64,000 nucleotides of DNA from Anaerohabitans sp964387285 (GTDB lineage: Bacteria > Zhuqueibacterota > Zhuqueibacteria > Residuimicrobiales > Residuimicrobiaceae). The notes below the pieces were generated by a model, which saw only the letters and a program-made list of their open reading frames with translations, was not told where the DNA came from and searched no databases. The stretch lies in assembly GCA_964387285.1 (NCBI GenBank), contig CAYLWO010000013.1:42305-106304 (forward strand), given 5' to 3'. Shown here one piece after another: positions 43,901-51,998 of the stretch (position 1 is its first letter; each line of letters starts with the position of its first letter). Made by a program: the position numbers and the translations under genes.

Positions 43901-45682
43901 TTCCTGCTTTTCCGGAATGTTGTCCAGCAGTTTTTCCAAATCTGCGACTGCCATATCCGTAGTTTGCATCGTTGCGCCGCGCGACATGGTAAGATAAACC
44001 GGAAACTCGGTCAGTTCCACCTCTCTCGGCACATCCAGACTCAGGCCCAGGCAAATCAGCAAACTGGCGAAAAACACCACGGCCGTATTGATCACAGTGC
44101 GACCCGGAAAGCGCATGGAAGATTTAAGCAACAATGTGTAAAGTTGCACCAATCGATTTTTAGAACTGATGCGGCTGAAATTGAGACGATTCTCACCGGT
44201 TTTTTTGCGAATCAATGCATGCAGCACCAGGGGAACCAGCAACATGGCCACGATCAGCGACATTAGCACCGTGGCTATGATCGAAATGCCGACGTGTCGA
44301 CCGAGAATTTTCAGAAAAAAGTTATCCGTAAAAATGAAAGGCAGAAACACAATACAAGTAGTCAAAGTGGAAGCGATCACCGATTTGCTGACCTCGCCCG
44401 TGCCCTGCACCACGGCCTGATCGCGATGACGGCCACCGGCCAGCAGCCGATAAATGTTTTCCAGCACCACCACGCTGTTGTCGACCAACATGCCGACTGC
44501 CAGCGCTATGCCGACCAGCGTCAATGAATTGAGCGAAATGTCATATGCGTAAAACAAATTCAGGGCCATCAGAATGGAAACCGGAATGGTCAAAGAAATA
44601 ACCATCAGCATGCGGGCATTGCGCAGAAAAATCCACAATATCAATACAGCCAAAAGACCGCCGGTCAGCGCCAATTCTTTAATGAGATCCACATTGTTTT
44701 CAATTTCCTCAGCCGAATCGCTTTGAATGACGATTTCTATTCCATCGCTTTGTAACCGATTGTTCAGGTCGCTGATAACGGCGCGGGTCGCATGCGACAG
44801 AGCGATCATATTGACCAGAGTTTCACGCATCAATTGCAAGGTCACGGACTCTTGACCGTTGATGCGGCTGATGGAGGTGCGTTCCTTGACGCCGAAATAG
44901 ACATTGGCTACATCTTTGAGCAGCACCGGACCGCTTGTTTTCAGGACGATATTCTCCAATTGATGAACATCGGTAAATTCCGCGGTCAAATTGACGAAAT
45001 AGCGCCGGTTTTTCTCATACACCTGACCGACAAAAGTTTTGTTGCGATTGTTGCGCGTAATCGCGCTGCGAATCTGCGTAGAGGTTATATTATAGGCTTT
45101 GCAGGCCTCTTCATTTAAAATGATCTCCACGGTTTCTTCTCTGCCGCCGAACACCTCCACGCGGGCCATGCCGTCGATATTTTCCAATTCCTCCAGCACT
45201 TTACGATCTACGACATTACGGATGCGGTCCACATCGCCGGACCCGCGCACCTGCAAGCGCATGAACATGCTGGACAACTGCTGCGTGTCCACCTTTAAAA
45301 CCATCACCGTAAACTCGTCGCCCAGAGTCGCCTTGACGGCATTGATGCGTTCCTGCAGTTTCAAATGCACATATTTTATCGCCACATCCGGATTAAAATA
45401 GACCATGATGCGGCCCGATCTCCGCTCGGCAAACGACTCGATGCTGTCGATGCCCTCCAATGAGCTGATGGCGCCTTCCAGAGGGATGATGGCTTTTTTT
45501 TCGATGTATTTCGGATCCATCTCTTGCCGCGCCGTGGCTTGTACAATAAGAAAAGGCAATTCCGTATTCGGCAACAGCTCAACCGGCAGTTGTTGATAAG
45601 AGATGTAGCCCAGCAGGGTCACTGCAAGGAACAACATGATGAACAAAGTTTTCCGACGGATGGCAAACTGGACAAGTTTCAT
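40985..45682 (-). CDS. RND efflux pump fused to an ABC ATPase, with a membrane segment inside the ABC domain
   Basis: One uninterrupted frame of 1565 residues from ATG 45682 (open to 45715). Residues 1-1041 are a full RND permease: FLIVQATARQEMDPKYIEK, GMLVDNSVVVLEN in TM4 (one Asp of the usual pair, then Asn) and a Gly-rich insert near 650-666. Two extra helices follow (about 1046-1087). Next is IRVQHLVKVYD (about 1107-1117), which matches the first strand of ABC ATPases; then four helices (about 1147-1252); then ALNNVSLEIG and Walker A GPNGAGKTT (about 1312), FSGGMKQRIG, ILVVDEPTAGLD and STHIIED. So the ABC domain is split by a membrane bundle, and helix counts keep both parts cytoplasmic. 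Proton- and ATP-driven transport in one chain would be exceptional. Confidence 0.9.
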   Translation of the reverse strand: MKLVQFAIRRKTLFIMLFLAVTLLGYISYQQLPVELLPNTELPFLIVQATARQEMDPKYIEKKAIIPLEGAISSLEGIDSIESFAERRSGRIMVYFNPDVAIKYVHLKLQERINAVKATLGDEFTVMVLKVDTQQLSSMFMRLQVRGSGDVDRIRNVVDRKVLEELENIDGMARVEVFGGREETVEIILNEEACKAYNITSTQIRSAITRNNRNKTFVGQVYEKNRRYFVNLTAEFTDVHQLENIVLKTSGPVLLKDVANVYFGVKERTSISRINGQESVTLQLMRETLVNMIALSHATRAVISDLNNRLQSDGIEIVIQSDSAEEIENNVDLIKELALTGGLLAVLILWIFLRNARMLMVISLTIPVSILMALNLFYAYDISLNSLTLVGIALAVGMLVDNSVVVLENIYRLLAGGRHRDQAVVQGTGEVSKSVIASTLTTCIVFLPFIFTDNFFLKILGRHVGISIIATVLMSLIVAMLLVPLVLHALIRKKTGENRLNFSRISSKNRLVQLYTLLLKSSMRFPGRTVINTAVVFFASLLICLGLSLDVPREVELTEFPVYLTMSRGATMQTTDMAVADLEKLLDNIPEKQELVSEIFEEEATVTVKLRKNYKEVRHFDLSQVKGEIQKRIERFRSAEVSLERPESSQRYGSGGGYGGGGGSMGAGLERLLGIGSQEEKVVIKGTDFELMMSVAAEVRTYLENLSDIRQASLSVSENRPEIHVLLDNLALSQSGLTADIIAAELASFQSEYATNLSYKQGVDEYDIIIHNENLVEKTMADLRELRIPDVNGGLHNLQDVSRIIYSQGMTGINRVNQEKLIDVRYSFQTDVTADKDLLESARSQVDQIVAAMRLPSGMAIEVVHDDLDLSEFYFLLAAAFILIYMVMASVFESLWMPMVMMFTLPLAAIGSLWALIVTGNSILNANALIGFLILLGVVVNNGIIFIDFANILRKRGFRRSRALVMAGRSRVRPILITSLTTVIGMLPLAMGKAEYVTRIGAPFAITMIGGLSLSTIFTLIFIPTVYSGLENALLWFRDLKRSVRWLQIALFIGAAALIYFHVDSNIWKFIDLFVCAAVIPGLIWFIQSSLRRAQAQFIREDESITIRVQHLVKVYDDDMRFIREWKKGKKIADEARPSQTLSRRALLEILLWQIPLWVFLIYFIFFYLETYLWAFLFSHILFFYTIHIWRNVARSPYAIKHDKIARLVTSLYKWLYPGLTLLVFFIKWENPAGTLFLLIIWYALLIIYSVGRKLDRDRINIARVSGRFSGLQRSFYRFVSVIPVIGRRKQPFKALNNVSLEIGSGMFGLLGPNGAGKTTLMRIICGILEQSRGSIWINGISLKEKREELQGLIGYLPQEFGVYENMTAFEFLSYQAILKGLYDKEEREKRIAYVLSAVHLDAHRDQKIGSFSGGMKQRIGIAQTLLHLPRILVVDEPTAGLDPRERIRFRNLLVELSRERVVLFSTHIIEDISSSCSHVAVLNEGRLFYFGEPAKMVDIAAGKIWQVLLTPAEFDAFQQKHRVVHHIRVGEHIRVRCLSETRPHPGAENTRPTLEDAYLTLLRH

Positions 45683-45771
45683 TTCATTTATTCTCGGAGC
45701 GAAAGGAACAGTCAACTTTCGACGCTAGCATTAATAACTTTGTGGTGTAACAAACAACGGAAAAGGCGACC

Positions 45772-48700
45772 TTACTTGCGCCGTTTAAACGCGACCATTC
45801 CGTTTTCGATAGCTTCATAAACACACGGAATGACGATCAGGCTCACCATGGTTGAGGTCACCAGACCGCCGATAACAGCCAGAGCCAATGGCGCACGCAA
45901 CGCCACGCCCTCCCCAAAGCCGAAACACAGCGGCAGCATGCCCAGAATCGTCGTCAAACTGGTAGTCAAAATGGGGCGAATACGGTATACGCCGGCAGTC
46001 AACAGCGCTTCTCGCACCGGCATGCCCTGGCTGCGCAAATGCGTTATCGCATCTACCAAAACAATGGCGTTATCAACTGCTATGCCGCCCAACATGATAA
46101 GACCGATATAAGCCATCATGTTGAAAGAGAGTCCGGCAAAAAAGAAGGTGAGGATGGTGCCGACCGCTGCCAATGGAACGGTGAGCAGAATGGTAAACGG
46201 ATGCAGCAACGATTCAAACTCGGCCGCCATGACCATATAGACCAGAATAATGGAAAGTATCAGGGCGAACTGAAGATTGGCAAAAGATTCAGCCCGTTTC
46301 TTCTCCTCACCGCCGATTTCATAACGATACTCCGGGGGAAAGGATATCTGTTTCATGCGTTCATGGATGCCGGCCACAATCTGATCGAAGGGCTTTTTAC
46401 CGGCCGGGTGGGCATTGATGGAACTGATGCGCGATTGATTGCGACGGCTGATTTCCCGCGGCGCCATGACCGTTTTAATCTCTGCGATTTCATCCAAACG
46501 TACTTTTTGACCGCTATTGTCAATAATCACATTGGATAATTCCTGTACGGAAATTTTCGGCAAACGCAGGGTAATGTTCTGCATCTCGCCCTGATAATCC
46601 CACTGGCCGGCGTCCTTGCCCATCAGGATGTCCTGCAACTGCCCGGCAACATTATCCAGGTTAACATTCAGCAATCCGGCGCGACTGCGATCTACTAAAA
46701 GCTGGATCTCTGGTCGGCCCTGATCAAAACTGCTTTCCACATTGGTCAGATCGGGATTGCTTTGCGTCAGTTCTTTGACCTGTGCGGTCAAGCGACGCAA
46801 CTCGTCCAAATCCTTGCCGATTATTTCAATGACTATAGGCGCTGATTCCATGCCCAGGCTCATCTCCACGGCAGTCTGTTCCTGGATCACCTGGCTCTCC
46901 AAATCGGGAACGCCGGCCAGTATTTGATTTACGCGCGTTAAAATTTCACTAGACCCACGGGCGTTCTTTTTTAATCGAATTTGCATCACTGCGGTATTCT
47001 CATCTTCAAAAATGGCCTGACTGCCGGTACTTGAAGCGGATGGACCGATGCGGCTATAACAGCTCTCTATCTGTTCTCCAAGAACCTGATGCAAAAGGTT
47101 TTCGACATCCACAACCGTCTCTTCGGTGCGCGCCAGCGCCGTGCCTTCCGGCAGGCGCATCTCTATGGAAAAGGCGCTGAATTCGGGTCGCGGCATAAAC
47201 TCGCTGCCGACGTACGGCAACAAAAACCAACCGATCATCATCAGCAGCAGGGCGGCAAGCATGTACCAGGTTTTATGATTGAGGATCCTTTCCAACACGG
47301 TGCGATACCAGGGAAAACGAATCGCGCGGTTTTCTATATTTTGCACCGAGCTTTTAATAAAGCGCGAACTGAGCATGGGCAGCACAACCAGGGAGACAAC
47401 CATGGAGGCTAGCAAGGAAAACGTCACGGTCCAGGCCTGATCTTTGAACAACTCGCCGGCAGAACCATGCAGGTACACGATAGGCAGAAAAACCACCACG
47501 GTCGTCAGCGTCACGCCGACAATGGCGCCGCCGACCTGGGATGCGCCGTCGATGGAGGCCTGTCGCATGGACATGCCGGTTTCAGCATTGCGAAAAATAT
47601 TTTCCATGACCACGATAGCGTTGTCCACCAGCATGCCTGCGCCCAGCGCCAATCCGCCCAGGGTCATCAGATTCAGGGTCAATCCGTTAAAATACATGAG
47701 ATTAAAAGTGGCGATGATGGAAACGGGAATAGCGGCGCTGATGATCAACGTCACGCCGAGATGGCGCAGGAAAACATACAGCACCGCAATAGCCAACAGC
47801 ACGCCTACCAATGCCGAAGATTTGACCTCGTCCACTGCCGCAACGATAAACTCTCCCTGATTGGTGATCACATCCAGGGAATAGCCCGGCATGGCCTTAC
47901 GCAAACGCTGCAACGCCTCATCCAGTTGTTGTACCGCCTTGATGGTATTATAACGGGTCTCTTTATAAATGGCCAGCGCCATGCATCGCTTCTGCTGTAT
48001 GCGGACGATATTTTCCGGCTCTTTGTTTTGCAGTCGTACGCCGGCCACATCGCGTAAAAACACCGGCACCTGTTGAGAAGCTGAGGAACCGTCCGCCAGC
48101 GAACTCGAGTTTTTATAACCGACGATAACCTTCTCTATATCTTCCAGTGCGCTGAATTCGCCTACGCCTTTGATCACATATTTACGACCCATTTCCGAAA
48201 TGGAACCGCCGGAAGCATTGCGATTATAACTCTGAATTCGATTAACGAGAGTGGAAGGCGACAATCCGTAGGCGTCCAGAAGGTAATCGCTGGTCTCGAC
48301 AACCGCCTCTTTTTCTTCCTGGCCCAACAATTCTACCTCAGCCACTCCTTCCAGCCGAACCAGTTCATTGCGCAAATAATTTTCCGCCACCTTGCGCAGT
48401 TCATCCATATCGGTTATCTGCGGATGTGAAAGGCCGATCATCATGATGGGCTGCTCGTTGGGGTCGTGCTGGGTTATGTTCAGCTCATCCAGATCGCCGT
48501 TTTGGTTAAAGGAGGTCAAATTCTTTTGCAGATCAAGAAACGCCTCATCCATATCTGCGTCCCAGGCGTACTCGACGACCACCTGAGCGCTGCCCACTTT
48601 GCAGAGCGAAGAAACCTGCACCGCTTTTTTCTGACGAATGGCGATCGATTCAATATTTTCGATAAACTGTTTTTCGATCTCTTCCGGCGGCCGCTCCCCT

Positions 48701-48855
48701 GCTTTAATCTCCACATACAAGCGTGGATTGTTCAATTCCGGAAACAGGTCCACACCCAATTTTTGAAACGAAATGTATCCCAGTAAAAAAACCGCCAGGA
48801 CCAGCATGCATACGGAAATCGGATAGTTGACGGAAAATTCGGCTAATTTTTTCAT
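45772..48855 (-). CDS. RND efflux permease (AcrB/HAE1-like)
   Basis: A 1027-residue proton-driven pump with the usual 12 helices and two large periplasmic loops. Motifs are FPELNNPRLYVEIKAGERPP, GMLVDNAIVVMENIF in TM4 (Asp-Asn), ILVYMVMAAEFESLLHPF and GGIAVDNAIVLVDAI. It has no fused domain. It lies between the adaptor and the second RND gene; two RND genes with one adaptor recall heteromeric pumps such as MdtBC. The substrate is unknown. Confidence 0.95.
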   Translation of the reverse strand: MKKLAEFSVNYPISVCMLVLAVFLLGYISFQKLGVDLFPELNNPRLYVEIKAGERPPEEIEKQFIENIESIAIRQKKAVQVSSLCKVGSAQVVVEYAWDADMDEAFLDLQKNLTSFNQNGDLDELNITQHDPNEQPIMMIGLSHPQITDMDELRKVAENYLRNELVRLEGVAEVELLGQEEKEAVVETSDYLLDAYGLSPSTLVNRIQSYNRNASGGSISEMGRKYVIKGVGEFSALEDIEKVIVGYKNSSSLADGSSASQQVPVFLRDVAGVRLQNKEPENIVRIQQKRCMALAIYKETRYNTIKAVQQLDEALQRLRKAMPGYSLDVITNQGEFIVAAVDEVKSSALVGVLLAIAVLYVFLRHLGVTLIISAAIPVSIIATFNLMYFNGLTLNLMTLGGLALGAGMLVDNAIVVMENIFRNAETGMSMRQASIDGASQVGGAIVGVTLTTVVVFLPIVYLHGSAGELFKDQAWTVTFSLLASMVVSLVVLPMLSSRFIKSSVQNIENRAIRFPWYRTVLERILNHKTWYMLAALLLMMIGWFLLPYVGSEFMPRPEFSAFSIEMRLPEGTALARTEETVVDVENLLHQVLGEQIESCYSRIGPSASSTGSQAIFEDENTAVMQIRLKKNARGSSEILTRVNQILAGVPDLESQVIQEQTAVEMSLGMESAPIVIEIIGKDLDELRRLTAQVKELTQSNPDLTNVESSFDQGRPEIQLLVDRSRAGLLNVNLDNVAGQLQDILMGKDAGQWDYQGEMQNITLRLPKISVQELSNVIIDNSGQKVRLDEIAEIKTVMAPREISRRNQSRISSINAHPAGKKPFDQIVAGIHERMKQISFPPEYRYEIGGEEKKRAESFANLQFALILSIILVYMVMAAEFESLLHPFTILLTVPLAAVGTILTFFFAGLSFNMMAYIGLIMLGGIAVDNAIVLVDAITHLRSQGMPVREALLTAGVYRIRPILTTSLTTILGMLPLCFGFGEGVALRAPLALAVIGGLVTSTMVSLIVIPCVYEAIENGMVAFKRRK

Positions 48856-48865
48856 GATGATTTCT

Positions 48866-49912
48866 TTATCGGATGATTTTTACTTTTGATTGATTTTGCA
48901 GCGTCTCAAAGCCCTTGACGACCAGACGGTCGTCGGCTTTTAATCCGCTCACCACTTCAACGACATCCGGATTTTCAATGCCGGTGACAATGATCCGTTC
49001 TTCAGCCGCGCCTTTTTCCACTACAAAAACCGTTTTGCCGCGCTGACGAGCCAGAATCACGTCTTTGGCGATCACCAGAGCGGAATCCTTGCGCGCCACG
49101 ATGATCTCGCTCTTGACAAACATGCCGGGACGCAACAGTAATGAGGGATTATCGATTTCCACTGTGCCTTTAAATGCACGCGTATCCGCATCCAGCGCCG
49201 GGGAGACCTGAGAGATGCGACCGACCAGGGTGTCTTTCGGCAACGCATAATTCATGATGCGGCAGGTTTGCATGGGCTTGATGCGTTCCAATTCCTTGCC
49301 CGGCAGATTGGTTTCCATATACATTTTGGCATAATCCATTATTTGCACCAGGGTGGTGTTGGCGGCAACCAGCGTGTTTTCGGTAAAATAGGGCAAATCG
49401 ACTATCACACCGTTAAAAGGAGCGGTTATTTTCAGTTTGGCAACAGCGATGATGGCGTTTTCGTAATTATATTTGGCCTCGATAAAGGTGCGTTCGGCAT
49501 CTTTGAGCTCGCGCAAGGTCACACCGCCTTTGTCATAGAGGGATTGCTGCTTTTCAAATTCCCGCTGCGAAATATCCAGATTCAGCTTTTGTGATTCCAG
49601 CTTGATATTGTTCAACTGCTCCGGATTTTCCAGTTCAATTACGACCTGGCCTTTACTCACGGCGTCGCCCAGGACAAAAGGCCGATGGGTGCGCGAATTG
49701 AGGCAACGTTTATAATAACCGGAGGTCTCGGATTTCAGCGTCGCATCTTTTATGGCTTTGGCGGTGCCGGTGGTGACGACAAATTCTTCAATGGAGCGAT
49801 GCCTGACCTCGACCACCGAAACCGGCGCCGTCACCTGCACATCCCGGTCCGTATCGCCGCTGCCGCACGCCAGGTACAACAGGCCACATATCAATAAACC
49901 GAATTTTTTCAC
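48866..49912 (-). CDS. RND adaptor (membrane fusion) lipoprotein
   Basis: A 348-residue HlyD/AcrA-type adaptor bridging pump and TolC. The GTG at 49912 is preceded by AAAGGAG and gives a lipoprotein signal LLICGLLYLACG (Cys in a good lipobox). A coiled-coil hairpin lies near 105-160 (LESQKLNLDISQREFEKQQS), flanked by lipoyl halves (FVLGDAVSKGQVVIELENP; KITAPFNGVIVDLPY), then the beta-barrel and membrane-proximal parts. The frame is open to 50053, but that stretch is a MITE-like repeat, not protein. Confidence 0.93.
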   Translation of the reverse strand: MKKFGLLICGLLYLACGSGDTDRDVQVTAPVSVVEVRHRSIEEFVVTTGTAKAIKDATLKSETSGYYKRCLNSRTHRPFVLGDAVSKGQVVIELENPEQLNNIKLESQKLNLDISQREFEKQQSLYDKGGVTLRELKDAERTFIEAKYNYENAIIAVAKLKITAPFNGVIVDLPYFTENTLVAANTTLVQIMDYAKMYMETNLPGKELERIKPMQTCRIMNYALPKDTLVGRISQVSPALDADTRAFKGTVEIDNPSLLLRPGMFVKSEIIVARKDSALVIAKDVILARQRGKTVFVVEKGAAEERIIVTGIENPDVVEVVSGLKADDRLVVKGFETLQNQSKVKIIR

Positions 49913-49989
49913 AATGCACTCCTTTGTATCGTTATGCTTATCGCTTCCAACTTTTACAGATAAACTGGAGTTAAATGTCGAACAACCTC

Positions 49990-50139
49990 GGGTGGTTGTC
50001 GCAAAAATTTTCAAATCCCATGGTCGCGTTTTTTGCAATGCCGCGTGTTCCATGACAAATGGCTAATATACTGCCAGACCCAGAGTTGCCGGAAAAACCG
50101 CAGCAACATTCGTGAGCTGGCCTTTAGCGACAATCACCC
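49990..50139. mobile_element. MITE-like element 1
   Basis: A 150-bp non-coding element bounded by inverted GGGTGGTTGTCGCAAAA and the complement of TTTAGCGACAATCACCC. Its core (50014-50109) is about 90% identical to the core of the element at 50351-50446, in the same orientation. No clear target duplication is seen. Confidence 0.65.
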
Positions 50140-50190
50140 TATTTGTCATGCCGCAAAACAGCATGATCATTACACTGCGCGATCACTCAA

Positions 50191-50217
50191 AGCGGCGAAG
50201 CATCTGTTCGCCGCTTG
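50191..50217. other. Perfect 10-bp hairpin between the two MITE-like elements
   Basis: AAGCGGCGAA and TTCGCCGCTT pair across a seven-base loop. No T-run follows on either strand. It lies between the two repeats in the 615-base gap separating the tolC and adaptor genes, where no gene is seen. Confidence 0.5.
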
Positions 50218-50323
50218 CTCTCGGCGTGGCAGCTGAAACAGCGGCGCGAACAGATATTTCGGCCTGCCAAAGACACGCACTGATGATTCCTGGGATCGAT
50301 AACGGCAGGCCTCAATATGACAC

Positions 50324-50477
50324 CTCCTGAGACTATTGCACAACTCCTACAATCCCGGGGTCGCATTTTTTGCGATGCCGCGTGTTCCATGCCAAATGGC
50401 TAATATACTGCCAGACCCAGAGTTGCCGAAAAAACCGCAGCAACATCAGAGATATGGGCTTTTGCAACAGTCTCCAA
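50324..50477. mobile_element. MITE-like element 2 with target-site duplication
   Basis: A 154-bp element with inverted termini GAGACTATTGCACAA and the complement GAGACTGTTGCAAAA. ATGACAC is repeated directly outside both ends (50317-50323 and 50478-50484), consistent with a 7-bp target duplication. It has no coding frame. The core is shared with element 1. Confidence 0.75.
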
Positions 50478-50527
50478 ATGACACGATTCAAGTTGTCCAA
50501 AAAGAAAATTTAGCATTAGTAGAAACT

Positions 50528-51982
50528 TTACTCTCGTTTTAAATCAGGCAGAACCGCCTGGTTGCGGATGAAATCCCACATGGACTGGATTTTCAGATTC
50601 AACAGGGCGATTTTATAGTTAATCAACGCATCCACCAAACCGATCTTTTTCTCGGATAACTGATTTTGATACAAGGACAAATCCATTGAAGTCAGATCGC
50701 CGTTGCGATAGCGTTCCAGATTGATGTCGTAGGTCAATTGCGCATTGCGGACATTTTGCTGTGCGATTTCAATTTGCGCTTCCTGATTATTCAGGGTGCG
50801 ATACGCCTGGCGAACGCCGATGATGATGTCATTTTTCAAATCTTCCAAATCCAGTTCTCTGCTCTTCACAGAAGCTTTTTGCGCCTTGATCAACGCCTTT
50901 TTCTGTCCCCAATCAAACAAGGGAATTTCAAACGAAATCTGGTAACGCTGATTCTTGGTCGGCGCATCATATACGTCAGTCGCTTTGGGATCCTGTCCGA
51001 TGATGCCGTAAGTAAACTGCATATCTCCTTTGAATTCATTGGTCGCCGAAGTGCGAATCAACTCTGCCTGCGCCAGCTCGATATCGATCTTGCGTTGTTG
51101 CAGTTCCATGCGCGATTTGAGACCGCTGTCCATAGCCAGCTGCAGTTCCACTTTAACCGGTTGGTGGGTCACGTCGGCAACAATGTCGATTTCTTCTAAA
51201 AGTGAAATGCCCACCTGTTTTTTGAATTGATCGATATAGCTTTCCAGATTGACCAATTGGTCCTGAACCTTGGATTTGGCGCTGGCCAGATTCAATTCCG
51301 CCTGATACAATTCCTCCTGAGCTGCCAGGCCGGCGGCCACTTTATTCTTGATAATCTCGTAACTAGCCTGTTGATTCTGATATTCTTCAATGGCAATCTG
51401 ATGACTCAGTTTTTGGCTATAAACCTGATAAAAGCCCTTCGTGACCGCCTGCTCCAAATTCAGACGCTGGATCGCATAGTTGTATGCGTTGTTCTCCAAC
51501 TCGAGCTCCAGTTCTTTGATCTGCAATTTGGTTCGATTATACGTAAATATCGGCTGCGCCAGGGTGAGATACAGATAATTGCTGTAGGACTTGTCCCGTT
51601 CACTGCGCACCTCGTTGTAGGCGTTATGCCAATTAAATCGGTTGTATAGCGAGAGCGTGCCATCAGTCCACTTTAACGGTTGTGAAACCCGCAACGTGGT
51701 TTCCGACTCTCTGGTCTCGTTCGTATTCCAGCCGAAATAACTGTTGTATTGCCGGGAGCGATCGTAACTGAAAGGCGTTACCGACAGACTGAAATTAGAT
51801 TTAAGTGCAGCCTGCTGCGCCTTGAGAGACTCGCGACTGCGTTCGAGAGAGAGCATGACCTGCAGAATATCCGGACTGTTGGCCATGGCGATTTCCAGCG
51901 CCTTGTCCAGCGTCAAGGTCCGTTGACTGAACGCGGTCTGCAACACCCCCAGTAAAAGTATGGTCGTTAACCACTTTTTCAT
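50528..51982 (-). CDS. TolC-like outer-membrane efflux protein
   Basis: A 484-residue outer-membrane channel. Signal peptide (WLTTILLLGVLQTAFS), then two OEP halves rich in heptads: TLDKALEIAMANSPDILQ, YQVYSQKLSHQIAIEEYQNQ and the second-half FEIPLFDWGQKKALIKAQ, DIIIGVRQAYRTL. Start is ATG 51982 behind AGGAAAAG; the frame opens to 52135 inside the gene before it. It should serve the downstream adaptor and RND pumps. Confidence 0.93.
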   Translation of the reverse strand: MKKWLTTILLLGVLQTAFSQRTLTLDKALEIAMANSPDILQVMLSLERSRESLKAQQAALKSNFSLSVTPFSYDRSRQYNSYFGWNTNETRESETTLRVSQPLKWTDGTLSLYNRFNWHNAYNEVRSERDKSYSNYLYLTLAQPIFTYNRTKLQIKELELELENNAYNYAIQRLNLEQAVTKGFYQVYSQKLSHQIAIEEYQNQQASYEIIKNKVAAGLAAQEELYQAELNLASAKSKVQDQLVNLESYIDQFKKQVGISLLEEIDIVADVTHQPVKVELQLAMDSGLKSRMELQQRKIDIELAQAELIRTSATNEFKGDMQFTYGIIGQDPKATDVYDAPTKNQRYQISFEIPLFDWGQKKALIKAQKASVKSRELDLEDLKNDIIIGVRQAYRTLNNQEAQIEIAQQNVRNAQLTYDINLERYRNGDLTSMDLSLYQNQLSEKKIGLVDALINYKIALLNLKIQSMWDFIRNQAVLPDLKRE

Positions 51983-51998
51983 GCGCTTTTCCTGTCTG

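Noticed and set aside
49913..50053. 47-codon N-terminal extension of the RND adaptor
   Set aside because: It lies in a MITE-like repeat; a similar peptide is encoded by the second copy. The GTG at 49912 has a good ribosome site and a lipoprotein signal.
50191..50217. Strong hairpin as a terminator of the tolC transcript
   Set aside because: No T-run follows on the minus strand, so termination there is not supported.
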